In this document: in pieces, positions 10,839 through 23,330 of the stretch
Layout: each line of letters starts with the position of its first letter
Numbering within the stretch: position 1 is the stretch's first letter
NCBI GenBank assembly: GCA_021397835.1
Contig: JAJFZO010000747.1
Span: 2,606,501-2,670,500, forward strand
Direction: 5' to 3'
DNA: 64,000 bases
DNA from: Moringa oleifera
Taxonomy: Eukaryota; Streptophyta; Magnoliopsida; Brassicales; Moringaceae
Notes under the pieces: model-generated
Told to the model about the DNA's origin: nothing
Databases searched by the model: none
The model's input: the letters and a program-made list of their open reading frames with translations, nothing else
Made by a program: the position numbers and the translations under genes

Positions 10839-13800
10839 ATGGATTTGGTGTCTACTTGCAAGGTATTTATTTTCCGTTTGTGCTTATTCTTTTGGATTAT
10901 TGAGGTATTTGTGGTTGTGTAATATTTTGGTAATTTAAAATTAGTTTTGCTGCTGGTATAGTTGATGAGCTTCTATTATGAAGAATGGTTTACTATGTAG
11001 CATATGAAGTAGCAAACATGTTCTTTAATACTTGCTCTTAGAGTATCATCTTGTAGTTTAATTTAGTTCTATGTGTTTAGTTAACAAGTGTGGGATGCTG
11101 TATTCCCTGAAATTAGAACAGCTACTTTTGCTTTGGAGCTGATATGGCTGGAAAGCTAGTTGAATGCTTAGAAATTGGAATGACAGGAATCACTATCATA
11201 ATGTATTCTTTAGTTATAGCTTATAATTTACTCATGATTCATGAGTCAATTATGATTTTGATAAAATGTTGTTTTTAGCCAGGCTCGGTACAACTAGAAA
11301 TTGACAGTCATGATGCCGGTTTTGCATTGGTTTTGTCCTTAGGAGCTGACGCTGTGTTCCATGTCTATGCTAATTAAAGTGTAAGAGATGGAACTACAGA
11401 AATGCATTGGTTAAGCTTGTTAATAACAGTTTGCATGCAGGGCTTACTGTTAACTTTGTTGTTTTTCTTTTTAAAATGTCCCTCTGGACTTACTATTTAT
11501 CCCTTCAATTTTCTGAAGTTTTTGGTTTCATAAACCTGTGACATCAGATATTTAAGCATGGTGAGTGATTTATATATCAAATGCTTTGTGAGAGTGCTTA
11601 TGAAACCAATCTTGTAGGATAAACTGGCCTTTTTTCGGATAAAAGAGCTCAAGGATGTACTCACTCAATTGGGTCTTTCAAAACAGGGGAAGAAACAGGT
11701 CTGTAACCTGAGAACTGCTTACGTTGTTTCTATGTCACTATATGTATGAAACCCTGGGAATTATGATTGTGTTTTTTAAATGATGACATTGTTGAATATC
11801 GGTAGTGGATAAAATTGGTGGCAAACACTGATGTATAGTATTTTATACTATAAGCTTGTTTTAGGAATTTAGAGTTGCTTTCTGAGTCGGTAGGAGTTTC
11901 AGTGTCTTTGGTCTGGACTTAGGTTGAGCGTGGACTGAGATTTAGATTAAATCTGTGTAATGGTTGGTCATAAAATTATTCCATTTGCTCATGAAATATT
12001 TAAGCTTATCTATTGCAATAATCTCAATGTGAGCTAGCTTCTTTCTGTTTCGGTTGGATTCCATGGTAGTAAATTGGGCTTGAATTGTTGCTAATTTTCC
12101 TTGTGTAGGATCTTGTTGACCGGATACTTGCTACTCTCTCTGATGAACAAGGTAAATTCCATCCTCCTTCCTTTAGTGTTATGCAAACATTTTTGGTTAT
12201 TGATGATTTTAAATTTATAAAGGCTATAATCAAATGCCCCTCAAAATATCAGTTTTTTAGTCTTGGGATAATCATGGAAACACCTAAGTGCCAATCTTTC
12301 ATAAGCCTTAGCATAAACTACTTGAAGTTTATAATTAATTTTAGTCTGAAAATAAAGAATAGTTAACTATGTCTCTGCGAATGGCTTTTAACTTGTTCAT
12401 CTTTTCTCCTATTTCCGACATTTTATAAGAACCTTATGAAGATGTTTGCACACTCAATTGACTTCTCTGGCTTTTATAATTAGTGCAGTCTCTCTCTCTC
12501 TCTCTCTCCCCCCCCTTTTTTTTCATAAATATTTCTTCCTTGGTGGTGGGGAAGGTGAGATGAGGTGAGGATTTGCATTCATGCGTGTGCCTATGTATAT
12601 CTCTTTTATGATCTTTTGAATAAGTAGTTTGCGGGTTTTTAGCTTTTTTATCCTGTCTCTGGATATTGGTTCTTTTGTATCTCATCATATTCATTTGATA
12701 TTCCATTATTCTAAAACATAGACCTTCCCTCCCCTTCCCCCCCCCCCCCCCAAACAGTTTCAAAGATGTGGGCAAAGAAGAGTTCTGTTGGGAAGGAAGA
12801 GGTTGCAAAACTAGTGGATGATACTTACAGGTCTGTTTTTGTTTTTGTTTTTATTATTCCTCTCTTGCATGATTTAAACAGTCTTTGTTTCAGGATTTGT
12901 TCTACTGCGCTATTTTATTGACTTCAAGAACTGTTCATGTTGTCTAGAGTTAATGCATCATCCAGCCCTGTTTTTAGTACTACATCTCTTAGTTTCAAAA
13001 TTGAAAGCACAGCCCGAAGATTTCTCTTGCTCTTCTGGAACCCATAAGTGTTAACATCTAATTATTTTATTGCACTCAAAGTCTGTACCTACATCTTGTA
13101 GGCAGATTTTCATGCCTGAAACTTGAAACCTATGACTTACAAATTTCTTATTAATGTCATTATCTTTTACTATTTTATCAATTGAAATCATTAAGGATAG
13201 TTTGTGACTTCACCAAAGGGTTGGATTTGTAGCGGAACTTAATCTTGGAGGTGTAAGTGTAACTTCTGGATCATAGGTTGGATCAAACCTCAGTGGTGTA
13301 ATTTGATGTGATTCGATCCAAAAGATTATGAAGTGTAAATTATGTGTTTTTCCTAGTTATGAGCTCATGATGATTTTATGGTTCAAAATTTCCAGTTAAG
13401 ATTTTTGTTCTTTTATTAGAAAAAGATATGTGTGTGTTTATGTGTGTATATTATATACGTAGCACCAAGGGGTGCCTTCCATATACATGTATAGTTAGCT
13501 CTCAAAAGGTATGGATTTCTAAAAATCCTACACAATGCACATCATCTACAAAATAATTTTCTGTTAAGTGTTTGTATCATGCTTTAATCTGTACCTCTAA
13601 CATGTGTATGCCATCAATTCTTTTTGCAGAAAAATGCAAGTTTCTGGGGCAAATGATTTGGCGTCAAAGGGACAGGGTGGTTCTGATAGCAGTAATGTGA
13701 AAATTAAAGGGGAAACTGATGATCCTTTCCAGCCTGATATCAAAGTTCGCTGCCCCTGTGGAAGTTCATTGGAAACAGAGACAATGATCAAGGTTATACC

Positions 13801-16800
13801 ACATTATTTCTTATTTTTTTTATGCGTTTGTGTTGTGTTAAGGTTCTATATACGCTTGGTCATACCTGGTTAATGTGCAAGTATTTATTATTAGGTATGA
13901 AGACCATGTCTTGGAATCTGATCTTAAATTTCTGCTTTTTAAATATGAACAAACTGCTCTTATCTTCATCCATAGTATTACTTCCTTGATTTCTTTTTAT
14001 TAGTCTTTTCTGCTTCCTGAGCAATTGTTTCGGTGGATGAACTTTAACTTACTCTGTTGGCTATGATGTGATGCTAACAGTTTGTGTTTTCTGCCTTTTT
14101 TTAAAAATAATTGGCAGTGTGAGGACCTGAGATGCCAAGTCTGGCAGCACATTAGTTGTGTTATAATCCCAGAGAAACCTGTGGAAGGGAGTCTACCAGT
14201 TCCTGACTTATTTTACTGTGAAATCTGTCGACTCAGCCGAGCTGACCCGTATGTATTTCCTAGTGTCTCCTACTGAAATGAATTTTGGATACGGATGCCT
14301 TGTGAATGATCATCTGCTGCCCCCTCCCTCTAGAGCCTGACACCCCCAGAAAGAAGAGGAGCCCTGGGTTGAGGGGTGGTTACAATCTCAGTTGGATTGT
14401 TGCTTCAACTCATTTGCAGCTATTTTACCATTTATTCCACCACTTCCTTCTTTCAAGTTCACCTAAGTAGCTCTAAATGTCTCTTGGTTTTTTAAGAAGT
14501 CTTGTTTGCGCATATGAATGCTCTCTTCTTGTTTGACATGTTATGCCTCTATAGATCACACTCTGGAATACCTCTAATTCTCAGGTATGATGTGGATGGG
14601 AACATATTAAGTATAGCTTGATGTGTCGATTGGATGGGCACATGGGAAGAACCATAACAGTAATCAACCAGTAAATAATTTTTTTTTAATGGTTCAGCGG
14701 AGTATGGCAACAATTTTCCGTTTGATAACAAATCTAGGATTTGTGTATTCATAAAGTCAAATCTACATGTGGAATAAGTTTGCATAATTAGTACCAATTA
14801 TTCTAAATCTGCAGTTGAGTATGAGCAGAGGTTTGGTTGATTGGTTATTAGGCAGTAAAAAGCAATGTCAAAATAAAGCAAACAATATTATGTTGAACAT
14901 CCCACAACCAAAACAAAAGAAAGAACAAAGGGGTAGTCACTGAACAAGTGGCCTGAGGAAAAAATAAAGGTGAGAGGAAATGATGGAGACGCATGCATTA
15001 TCTCTTGAGATATATGTAGGAAGAGACTTGAAGCATAGAAGCTAGGGAAACATGAAGCTTATTGATAAAGAGAAAGAAACGTTAAGATGGTCTTTGGCCG
15101 CTATTGAGAGACCAGGAGGTTGTTACATTTACATTTTACTGATTGGAAACAGGAAAACTGTCATGAGTCACTAAAGTAGTATTATTTTAATAATTTTTAT
15201 TTTCTTGTGAATTAGTCATTTTCATGTTTGGTGCTCGCTATGATTTGTTTCAGTAAACTTGAGCTTTTAATACTTGCTTTCATTCTTTGGTTTCTACTTA
15301 AGATCCTTTTGGCTGGTATTTGTTTTTCTGAAATGGTGTACAGATTCTGGGTTTCAGTTGCACATCCTTTATATCCAGTGAAGTTGGCTACTACAAGTAT
15401 TCCAACTGACGGGTAAGGGTATCATGCATTGTTCCTCTACGATCTTATTGAAATTTGAATTATTGGGTGATTTTGTGGTTAATTATTTTTAATTTAGAGT
15501 AGTAAGATTTGTGAGAGCCTTCTATTTAGTTGTAAAATGCTTCACAAGAGAAATCTGGGTGCACACCTAATTTGATTGATTTCTTTTCAGCGTGTGATTG
15601 AAGTTAATCTTTGTGGTTTTATGTGGGAATTTCTTGTGTCTCTCTAAGCCTAGAGCCATATCTAAACTAATTCTATAATTTTCTTGATGGATGGTCTTGA
15701 ATTCTTTCTCTAGACTGACATGAATAACTTGTGATGGTTAAGTTTTTATTATAATTTGCTCAAAAAGGAGGAAATAGTGATCTAACCTTTTATGGAATGT
15801 GTGAGTGGGAACATGCTACAAGTAGTTCAGACGCTAATCCCATAGAACAAATTTGATTCTTAGTCAATTGCTGACCATTCTCCAGTCAATTTTGAAGGAA
15901 GTGAAATGGTGCACTGAACAGCTGTGAGCAGCCTTTAGCTATCTAACTTATGAGGAGATTAATGTTGTCACCTGTTCTTTGGGGGAAAAAAAAAGATCTG
16001 GTTTTGGCTGTTGAATAATGTTGGCAGACATAATGTATCAAGATTATTGTCTCATGATCTGGGCTAGATTTGTGATGTCATGGGCATCTGATATGTGCAT
16101 TGCATTAGCACGGACGCCCATGCCTCTTTGTTGGATGCATACACTCTCCTACAGCTGCAGCAAAATGCTAATGATAAATGTACTTTATTTGAATTCAACC
16201 TTTAAATAATTTTTTTTCTTAATTCATTCATTCAATTAAGAATGTTTTATGGCATGGTTTTTGTTATTAATCCTACTTGCATGTGTTATTTGAATCACTT
16301 CAATTCAATATTTTATATCCAAAAATTTTCCAGTACAAACCCAGTGCAGAGTGTGGAGAAATCATTTCAAATCACAAGGGCAGACAAGGACTTACTGGCA
16401 AAACAAGAATATGATGTTCAGGTTGCTAAGTGTTCAATTTAATGAATGCTAAACTGATAATATTCTCTTTGCCCTAATGGGTTGTTTGTGATATTCTTAT
16501 TTAGGCATGGTGTATGCTTTTGAATGACAAAGTCCCATTTAGGATGCAGTGGCCACAGTATGCTGATCTGCAGGTTAATGGTATGTTAACTGATTTATAT
16601 TTCTTATTTATAAACTATTGGTAGAATCCTTCTCTAATTGTTTGACTGAGTTTTTATCATCATTGTAAAGCGTATTTCTTTGTGTTCATTTTATGCAAAT
16701 ATCCATTTTCCTGCTTACCAATAGATCCTTGGACTTGCATATTCTACACTTTTAAGAAATTCTCATTGTGATAAAAGCAATTAATTTTCTGTGTTCTTCA

Positions 16801-19800
16801 GATATTATAATTAGGGATCATATCTTCAAGTTATCTTATAGAAAGTTCTCGCAATTTTGGTGTGATCCTACAGGTGTACCTGTTCGCGCTATTAATAGAC
16901 CTGGCTCACAGCTGTTGGGGGCTAATGGCCGTGACGATGGGCCAATTGTGAATTTCTTGTCCCTTTAGAAAGATTATCTTTTTAATATTTGATCTGTTTG
17001 TCATGCTCCCATTTTTATGGATTTGCTGTCTGACTGGATAGTTGAACATGTCTGAAGTGGTTTTTTTCTTCTGGGTCCCCTTATTTCTGTCCTATTGTAA
17101 TGACAGATCACCCCATGCACAAAGGATGGGATTAACAAGATTTCCTTGACTGGGTGTGATGCTCGCATTTTCTGTATAGGGGTTAGACTTGTGAAGCGGC
17201 GAACTGTTCAGCAGGTACTTAATTTCTGACAGTTCTTTCATTTGCTGATATCGACACGCTTTAGATGTTGCTAGATGTCTATGTTGATGCATGTAACATG
17301 AGTTTATAGGTGATTTTGTCCCTTTCTTGATGAATTTCTGATATCGACACGCTTTAGATGTTGCTAGATGTCTATGTTGATGCATGTAACATGAGTTTAT
17401 AGGTGATTTTGTCCCTTTCTTGATGAATTTCTGATCCTTCTTTCTTTTATTTATCTACTCGAGTGTGTCTTATTTCGGGTCATTTGATTGCACAGTTAAC
17501 TCTATGTTTATGATGATTTTTGAGTTTGTAAGAAAGCAGAAATGGAAGCTCTATATTGCTTTGATGTTGATTAGTCTTATCTGAACTTGCCAGGATGATA
17601 TATTGCTCCCCAATGTTAGTTGGATGCTTGGTGCTTGTGCACAAATTAGTTGTCAATGAAGTAGTCTTCTTTCTGTTTTTGCTGTTGTATGCTCATGGAT
17701 TTGTTATTGTAGCAATCATAAATCTTCAAATTGAAATCTCATGGGAAAATTCCTTATGCTTCTAAGTCTGAGTCAGCATTAAATATATTGTTCCTTGGGC
17801 TCTGATTTCTTACTGTTTATGGTCATGCTCTATTTTGCCTTTTTTTTCAGATTCTTGGCATGATACCCAAGGAGTCTGATGGTGAGCATTTTGAAGATGC
17901 ACTTGCTCGCGTATGTCGTTGTGTTGGTGGTGGAACTGGAGCAGATAATGCAGATAGTGACAGTGACATTGAAGTTGTTGCAGATTCTTTTGCTGTCAAC
18001 CTCCGTTGTCCTGTAAGTCAATTTACTTATGTTTGTGGAACTTTTTTTTTTTCACCATAAATTGCATAGTTTGTGTTCTACTTAATACAGTGGATAATGC
18101 AAATACATGGCTGAATCAGTAGTTGTTTCTGTAATTTTCAAGAATTATTGGAGTGCTGAGGCGTCTGGGTTACTTACTCCCCTTAGCCTTCCAATTTGTT
18201 TCTTGTATCATCAAGTGTTATCTTGCTGGGTTAGTCTAAAAGGAAACAAAGAGGGTCCGGGCTTCTTGCTGTTGTATTGATATATGCTTGATGCAACATT
18301 CGGTGCCTTCTTTCCTTTGTTGTATATGGAAATCTAATTAACTGAGTCTTGTTGCGTGATTAAATTTCAGTCATGAATCTTCTGTCTGTGGATATATGCT
18401 ATTTCGTAAAATAATAATTTGTTTAACTGTTTTAGTTTTTTTCTCCCTACTATTGTTATGTGAAACAAGCTTAGTTGTCAAAAAGTCTCACCAACAGATT
18501 AAGTAACCTTGTTGATCTGTCAAGTGGTCTCCACTGGGCAGACAAATTGACGAATGATAGTCAAGTATTACGATAAATGATATAATCTGAAGAGTTCACT
18601 GTCTTTTAGTTGTTGAATCTCTTTCTGGTTGATTGATGCAACATGACTCTAGTCTAAATAGATGGTGGATTTTGGGAAGCACTCAGACTGTCACCGGAGG
18701 TAGCTCGTTTTGCTCCAAAGAAAATTGCTAGATAGCTAGGTATTTGTGATTCCGTGTTGTGCCGTATGCATTGGAGGCACCAATTTACATTTTGTTGTGT
18801 CATGTTACCTTCTCTTCCTAGTTAATGAATGGTCTTTGGCTTCACCTTCATCTCCCCCCTTGCGCAACCCCAAGCAGGAAGAGGGAGAGAGAGGGGGTGT
18901 GTTGTAAGAAAAATTCATGCGGAGGTTGAGGTCACCAAACTGATGCCACGTGGGTTTGACTATATTTACTTAGTAGAAATGAGTATCAATTACGTGGCAG
19001 ATGTAATTAACTGGGATTTTTATTTTTTTGGCTCTGCCTCTGTACGGTTTCTTTTGGTTGTCTCTGTTGACCTGATCTGGTGAGTATGTTGGGGGCAGCA
19101 TGGTATGTTTCTGATGCTAAGTGACTTTCTTTTGTTTACTTAGCATTAGCTCTTCAGAGTCTCTGTCATTTCAGGTTGATGGAACTTAGATTGCAGTTTT
19201 TTTCAGCTCTGACTTGACTGTATTTCGTTTTGATCTTCTTCACCTGTGTGCAGATGAGTGGCTCGAGAATGAAAGTTGCCGGAAGATTTAAACCCTGTGT
19301 GCATATGGGTTGTTTTGACCTTGAAGTTTTTGTGGAGCTGAATCAACGTTCTAGAAAGGCAAGCAACAGAAGATAATGCAATCTTTTATTTATTTTTATT
19401 TTTTTGATTTGTTATCATCTTGCTTACTCTATTTTTTGAATCTGTATGATTCCAGTGGCAGTGCCCTATCTGTCTCAAGAATTACTCATTGGAGAATATT
19501 ATCATTGATCCTTATTTCAATCGCATCACATCTAAGGTAGTGCGGATCTCTTGAATTTGTTTGTATTCTTTTAGTATTGATCTGATGCAATTTGGCTTTA
19601 CTTTGGGATGCAGATGAGGTATTGTGGTGAAGATATAACGGAAATTGAGGTGAAGCCTGATGGTTCTTGGCGTGTAAAGTCAAAAGGTGAAAATGAGCAG
19701 AGGGAACTTGGGGATCTTGCACGTTGGCACTTGCCTGATGGCACTTTCTGTACCCCTGCCTGTGAAATTAAACCGAAAGTGGAAATATCAGCACAGGTCA

Positions 19801-21561
19801 AACAGGAAGGTGTTTCAGAAGGCCATATTGGTTTGAAGCTTGGTATCAGGAAGAATCGTAATGGGTTTTGGGAAGTTAGCAAACCTGAAGATTTGAACAC
19901 CTCTTCTGGTAATAGGTTGCAAGGGAAGCCGGAAATTCATGAGCAGAAGATTATCCCAATGAGCAGCAGTGCCACTGGAAGTGGTAGGGATGGTGAAGAC
20001 CCTAGTGTGAATCAGGATGGTGGTGGGACCTTTGATTTTACAACCAGTGGCATTGAGCTTGATTCGATGCCTTTGAATGTTGATTCGGCTTTTGGATTTG
20101 TTGATCGGAATCCTTCTGTGCAAGCAGGAAATGCCGAAGTTATTGTTCTTAGTGATTCAGAAGAAGAGAATGACATATTGGAAACCCATCCTGATGCTGG
20201 CCTTAATTTTCCAGTGCCCCCATCTGGTATTGCTAATCCCTACCCAGAAGATCCTACCCTTGGGGCAGGTGGGAATTCTTGCTTGGGTCTTTTTAACCCT
20301 AATGACGATGAATTTGGGATGCCCCTCTGGCAATTGCCTCCTGGAACCCATGGAGCCCCAGGGTTCCAGTTATTTAATTCAGATGTCTCAGATGCCTTAG
20401 TTGAGTTGCAGCATGCTTCAGTTCCTTCATCAATGAATGGATACGCTATCACTCCAGATACTGCGATGGGTTCTACAACTTTAGTTCCAGGTTCTGTTGG
20501 ACGGTCTGATGCTGACATGAATGATGGCCTAGTTGATAATCCATTGGCATTTGGTGGGGATGATCCTTCACTTCAGTTATTTCTTCCAACCAGGCCTTCA
20601 GATGCATCCGTGCAGTCTGATTTGAGAGATCAAGCTGATGTTTCAAATGGTCTTCGTACTGATGATTGGATATCTCTTAGGCTTGGGGGTAGTGCTGGTG
20701 GTGGTCATGGTGAGTCGGCAGCTACAAATGGATTGAATACATGTCAGCAAATGCCTTCTAGAGAAGGTGCAATGGATTCTTTGAGTGACACCGGTCTGTT
20801 CTCTTCATCATCAAAGAGCTGAAGTCTTGTTTAAATTTATCGCATTATGTCAGGCAGATTAGACTTAAGTTAATGAAAGTGTTCATATCATAGCATTAGC
20901 GTCTTTGGAAGTGATGGTGTAAGAGAAGTATTGCCTTCCATGAATGAAGTGTAAGCCCCAAGATATTTTAAAATTGAAGAAATCAATTAAGAGTGAGACA
21001 ATGAGACAATGGTAAAAGAGTTAATGATTATGCTTGACCGTCCGAGAAACCATAAAATTTTAACGTTCTCTTTAAGCAGGCCATTGTGTTTTGATTTCAA
21101 TGACTTGATTACATGTTTTGTCTTATGGTCTCAAGTTTAGTAACATTCTCGTAGTGGGATTTGCTTTGACCTTAGCATGTTAAACTTCATCTGTTCATGT
21201 TGCTGCTGTTTGTCGTGAAACTTGTTTAGAGAGATCCGTGCTGCTCCTGTTACAGATTCTTTAACAGTATTCTTGTGATGTCATGCTCTAGAGTACTTCC
21301 TTCTAGCTTGGAAATCTGACTATAACCTATATTATGTGTTGTCTTTTAGCATGCTTTTATGCCATTTTTGGGGATTCATATTAAAGACTATCATGCTGAT
21401 GGTTTCCACCTATTGCAGCTTCTTTGCTTCTTGGTATGAATGATGGTAGACCTGCTGACAAGGCAAGCAGGCAAAGATCAGATAGTCCTTTCTCATTTCC
21501 CCGCCAGAAGCGATCTGTGAGACCGCGGTTGTATCTTTCTATTGATTCGGACTCTGAGTAG
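10839..21561 (+). CDS. SIZ1: E3 SUMO-protein ligase SIZ1 (PIAS type), 16 coding exons, 866 aa
   Basis: Transfers SUMO from the E2 SCE1 to nuclear targets; in plants it acts in phosphate, cold, drought, salicylate and flowering responses. Exons: 10839-10862, 11618-11698, 12109-12151, 12758-12830, 13630-13792, 14118-14248, 15344-15412, 16334-16421, 16505-16580, 16874-16947, 17107-17214, 17851-18012, 19254-19358, 19456-19536, 19614-20793, 21419-21561; all junctions keep frame. Domains: SAP about 9-47; PHD finger with C115, C117, C129, C134, H139, C142, C162, C165; PINIT about 175-340; SP-RING with C363, C379, H381, C384, C402, C405. A SUMO-interacting motif VIVLS (602-606) is followed by acidic residues. 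SUMO-site consensus occurs at K100 (IKGE) and K489 (VKQE). The C-terminal exon encodes [15 protein letters not shown], typical of the plant family. Length fits family members (about 870-880). Intron 13 is GC-AG. Reading through the last donor gives an 828-residue form ending at 20822. Confidence 0.97.
12489..12515 (+). repeat. (TC)n tract followed by a C run in SIZ1 intron 3
   Basis: A dinucleotide TC repeat runs into about nine C and then T bases, within the intron before SIZ1 exon 4. Its length is likely variable. Confidence 0.8.
12737..12751 (+). repeat. Poly-C run (15 C) beside the 3' splice site of SIZ1 exon 4
   Basis: The run ends six bases before exon 4 (12758), giving CCCAAACAG at the splice site. 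It serves as the pyrimidine tract, made of C instead of the usual T-rich sequence. Such runs vary in length and are prone to sequencing error. Confidence 0.85.
17245..17435 (+). repeat. 93-bp tandem duplication in SIZ1 intron 11
   Basis: The segment starting CTGATATCGACACGC at 17245 is repeated from 17338, and the first five bases of a third copy follow at 17431-17435. The two 93-bp units look identical by eye, which suggests a recent duplication. The unit carries no splice site used by SIZ1 and lies wholly within the intron between exons ending at 17214 and starting at 17851. Confidence 0.93.
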
Positions 21562-23330
21562 AGGAGCTTGGCAATTTTTTGGCCAGTGATTATTTCAATT
21601 TGTTTGTGAGTAGAAAGCATGTGGAAGCCATGTGATGGAATGATCAGGTAATTCCCGGGATATTGACACAAGTTAGCCAGCTGGAAAGGAATACACAAGA
21701 GGAGGCAAAGGTTGCTAGAAGTCTGTTCTCTCAGCACAATTATGCTGGCACCTGCAGAGTATGGTGTGCTGTGACCTCATTTTGTTTATGATCTTAATCT
21801 TTCTTTATTATGAAGATTACTCTAATACCTGCTTGTTCTGACAGGAACATTTACAATCATCTCTACCTTGGCCTAACAGGAATGTTACGAGCATATCTTC
21901 CTCTGATTAACAAAGATATGCAGGTCCTTTGCTGGTAAATTGTACAGAACATAGTTATTATTTAGAATTTAATCCATTGGTTTAAGACCTCTGGACAGAA
22001 GGGGCAGCACAGCAAAATTCCTTTTTGTCTCTGTTTTGATGAGAGCAAGTAGCCTGTAAATCTTCACACAGATCCAGTATGACTCAGATTTGGTTATTTA
22101 TAGAAAATAATATTTTTTGTTCTCCCAAATGACTTTGCTTGGAAATGTTTCTGACTAACTGCCATGAACTGGCTGCAATTGCTGAATGTCTTTTCTGAAA
22201 TATAGTGACTGCAGCAGAAGGGCACTTACTAGATGTCTGGACGGTATGTATCGATTTCGAGGCAGTCAGTTCTGGAAACTGCTAGGTCCTGGAGGGTTGT
22301 ATTTTTTTGAGTTACACTCCACAGCTGTAATTAATGCCTTCCCTCCCTGACAAGGATTTGATAATGACTGTATTATCTTTTAACTGTATTTCTGCCTGTA
22401 TATGGATGAAATGATTGTTATGAGGTTCCAAATTCGATGGATGTTTAATCCATAATGCTGCTTTTTGGCAAGCGATATGGATGTTGATTTTTGGGTTTGT
22501 GACAGTAATATCTGTTTGCTTGAAATCAAACATGTGAAAAAATGTGTAGAAGAATCTTCAAAAAGAATAGAAAAAGAATTAAAAGGTTGATTTCTCAGAT
22601 GGATAGGATAAATGGTAGATCTTGAATTCAATCCTCTTGTTTAATTTGATATTTGCTAAAAACAGTGGCCATGATGGTTAATGTGCCAAGCACCTCAGGT
22701 TGAATACCTAATCATAAACAGAGTCCAAATAATGAATTGAACTGTAATGAAATATTTAGGAGCATCTAAACTTTCTGTTCAGATTTTAAAGGTACTGAAA
22801 TTCCCCATGCTTCCATGCAGGCACTACCATCCCCCCTCAAAAAAAAAAAAAAAAACAATTCTTTCTATTTCAACATGACTACAAGAAGATTGATCCTAAA
22901 GGATGGAATTTTGAATGTGCCTTTTGAGCAGAAGACGACAAATAAAAAGTACTAACCGGTCCAAAGACTCTTATCAAGCTGGTAGGATGTCATTGAATAG
23001 CCGTAATTCATTCACCATGGCAATCCTGTCCATGGTACATGCTCAGTCCAGTTCAAGAAGACCACTTTCACCCCTCCAAAGAGTCCCTTAAACTGGAAGC
23101 CCTTTCACCATAAAATACTGCAGGGATAAATAAGAAATCAATAAAACAAAAACCTTGAGGTCATTACAGCAGTATCTTCCACCCAAGAATCCAAGGTTAT
23201 GCAGATGGATGCACATGTTTAGAGTCATATCCATGGATGCATGAATCGTGATTTCACTTCCAGTTCGGTAATGAGGCAGTAAAGTTTCACATAATCATGT
23301 CATTCTTTGTTGGCAGTGATTGAACAATTG
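21562..23330. other. Convergent 3' region between SIZ1 and the p44 gene
   Basis: No coding region is seen. The left part (to roughly 22,350) is T-rich and likely the SIZ1 3' UTR; the right part is likely the 3' UTR of the minus-strand p44 gene. A 17-base A run lies at 22839-22855, after a C run. Minus-strand open frames at 22312-22631 do not resemble any family. Confidence 0.55.

Noticed and set aside
18829..19083. 84-residue open frame in SIZ1 intron 12
   Set aside because: Lies inside a well-supported intron, no homology recognised, ordinary chance ORF.
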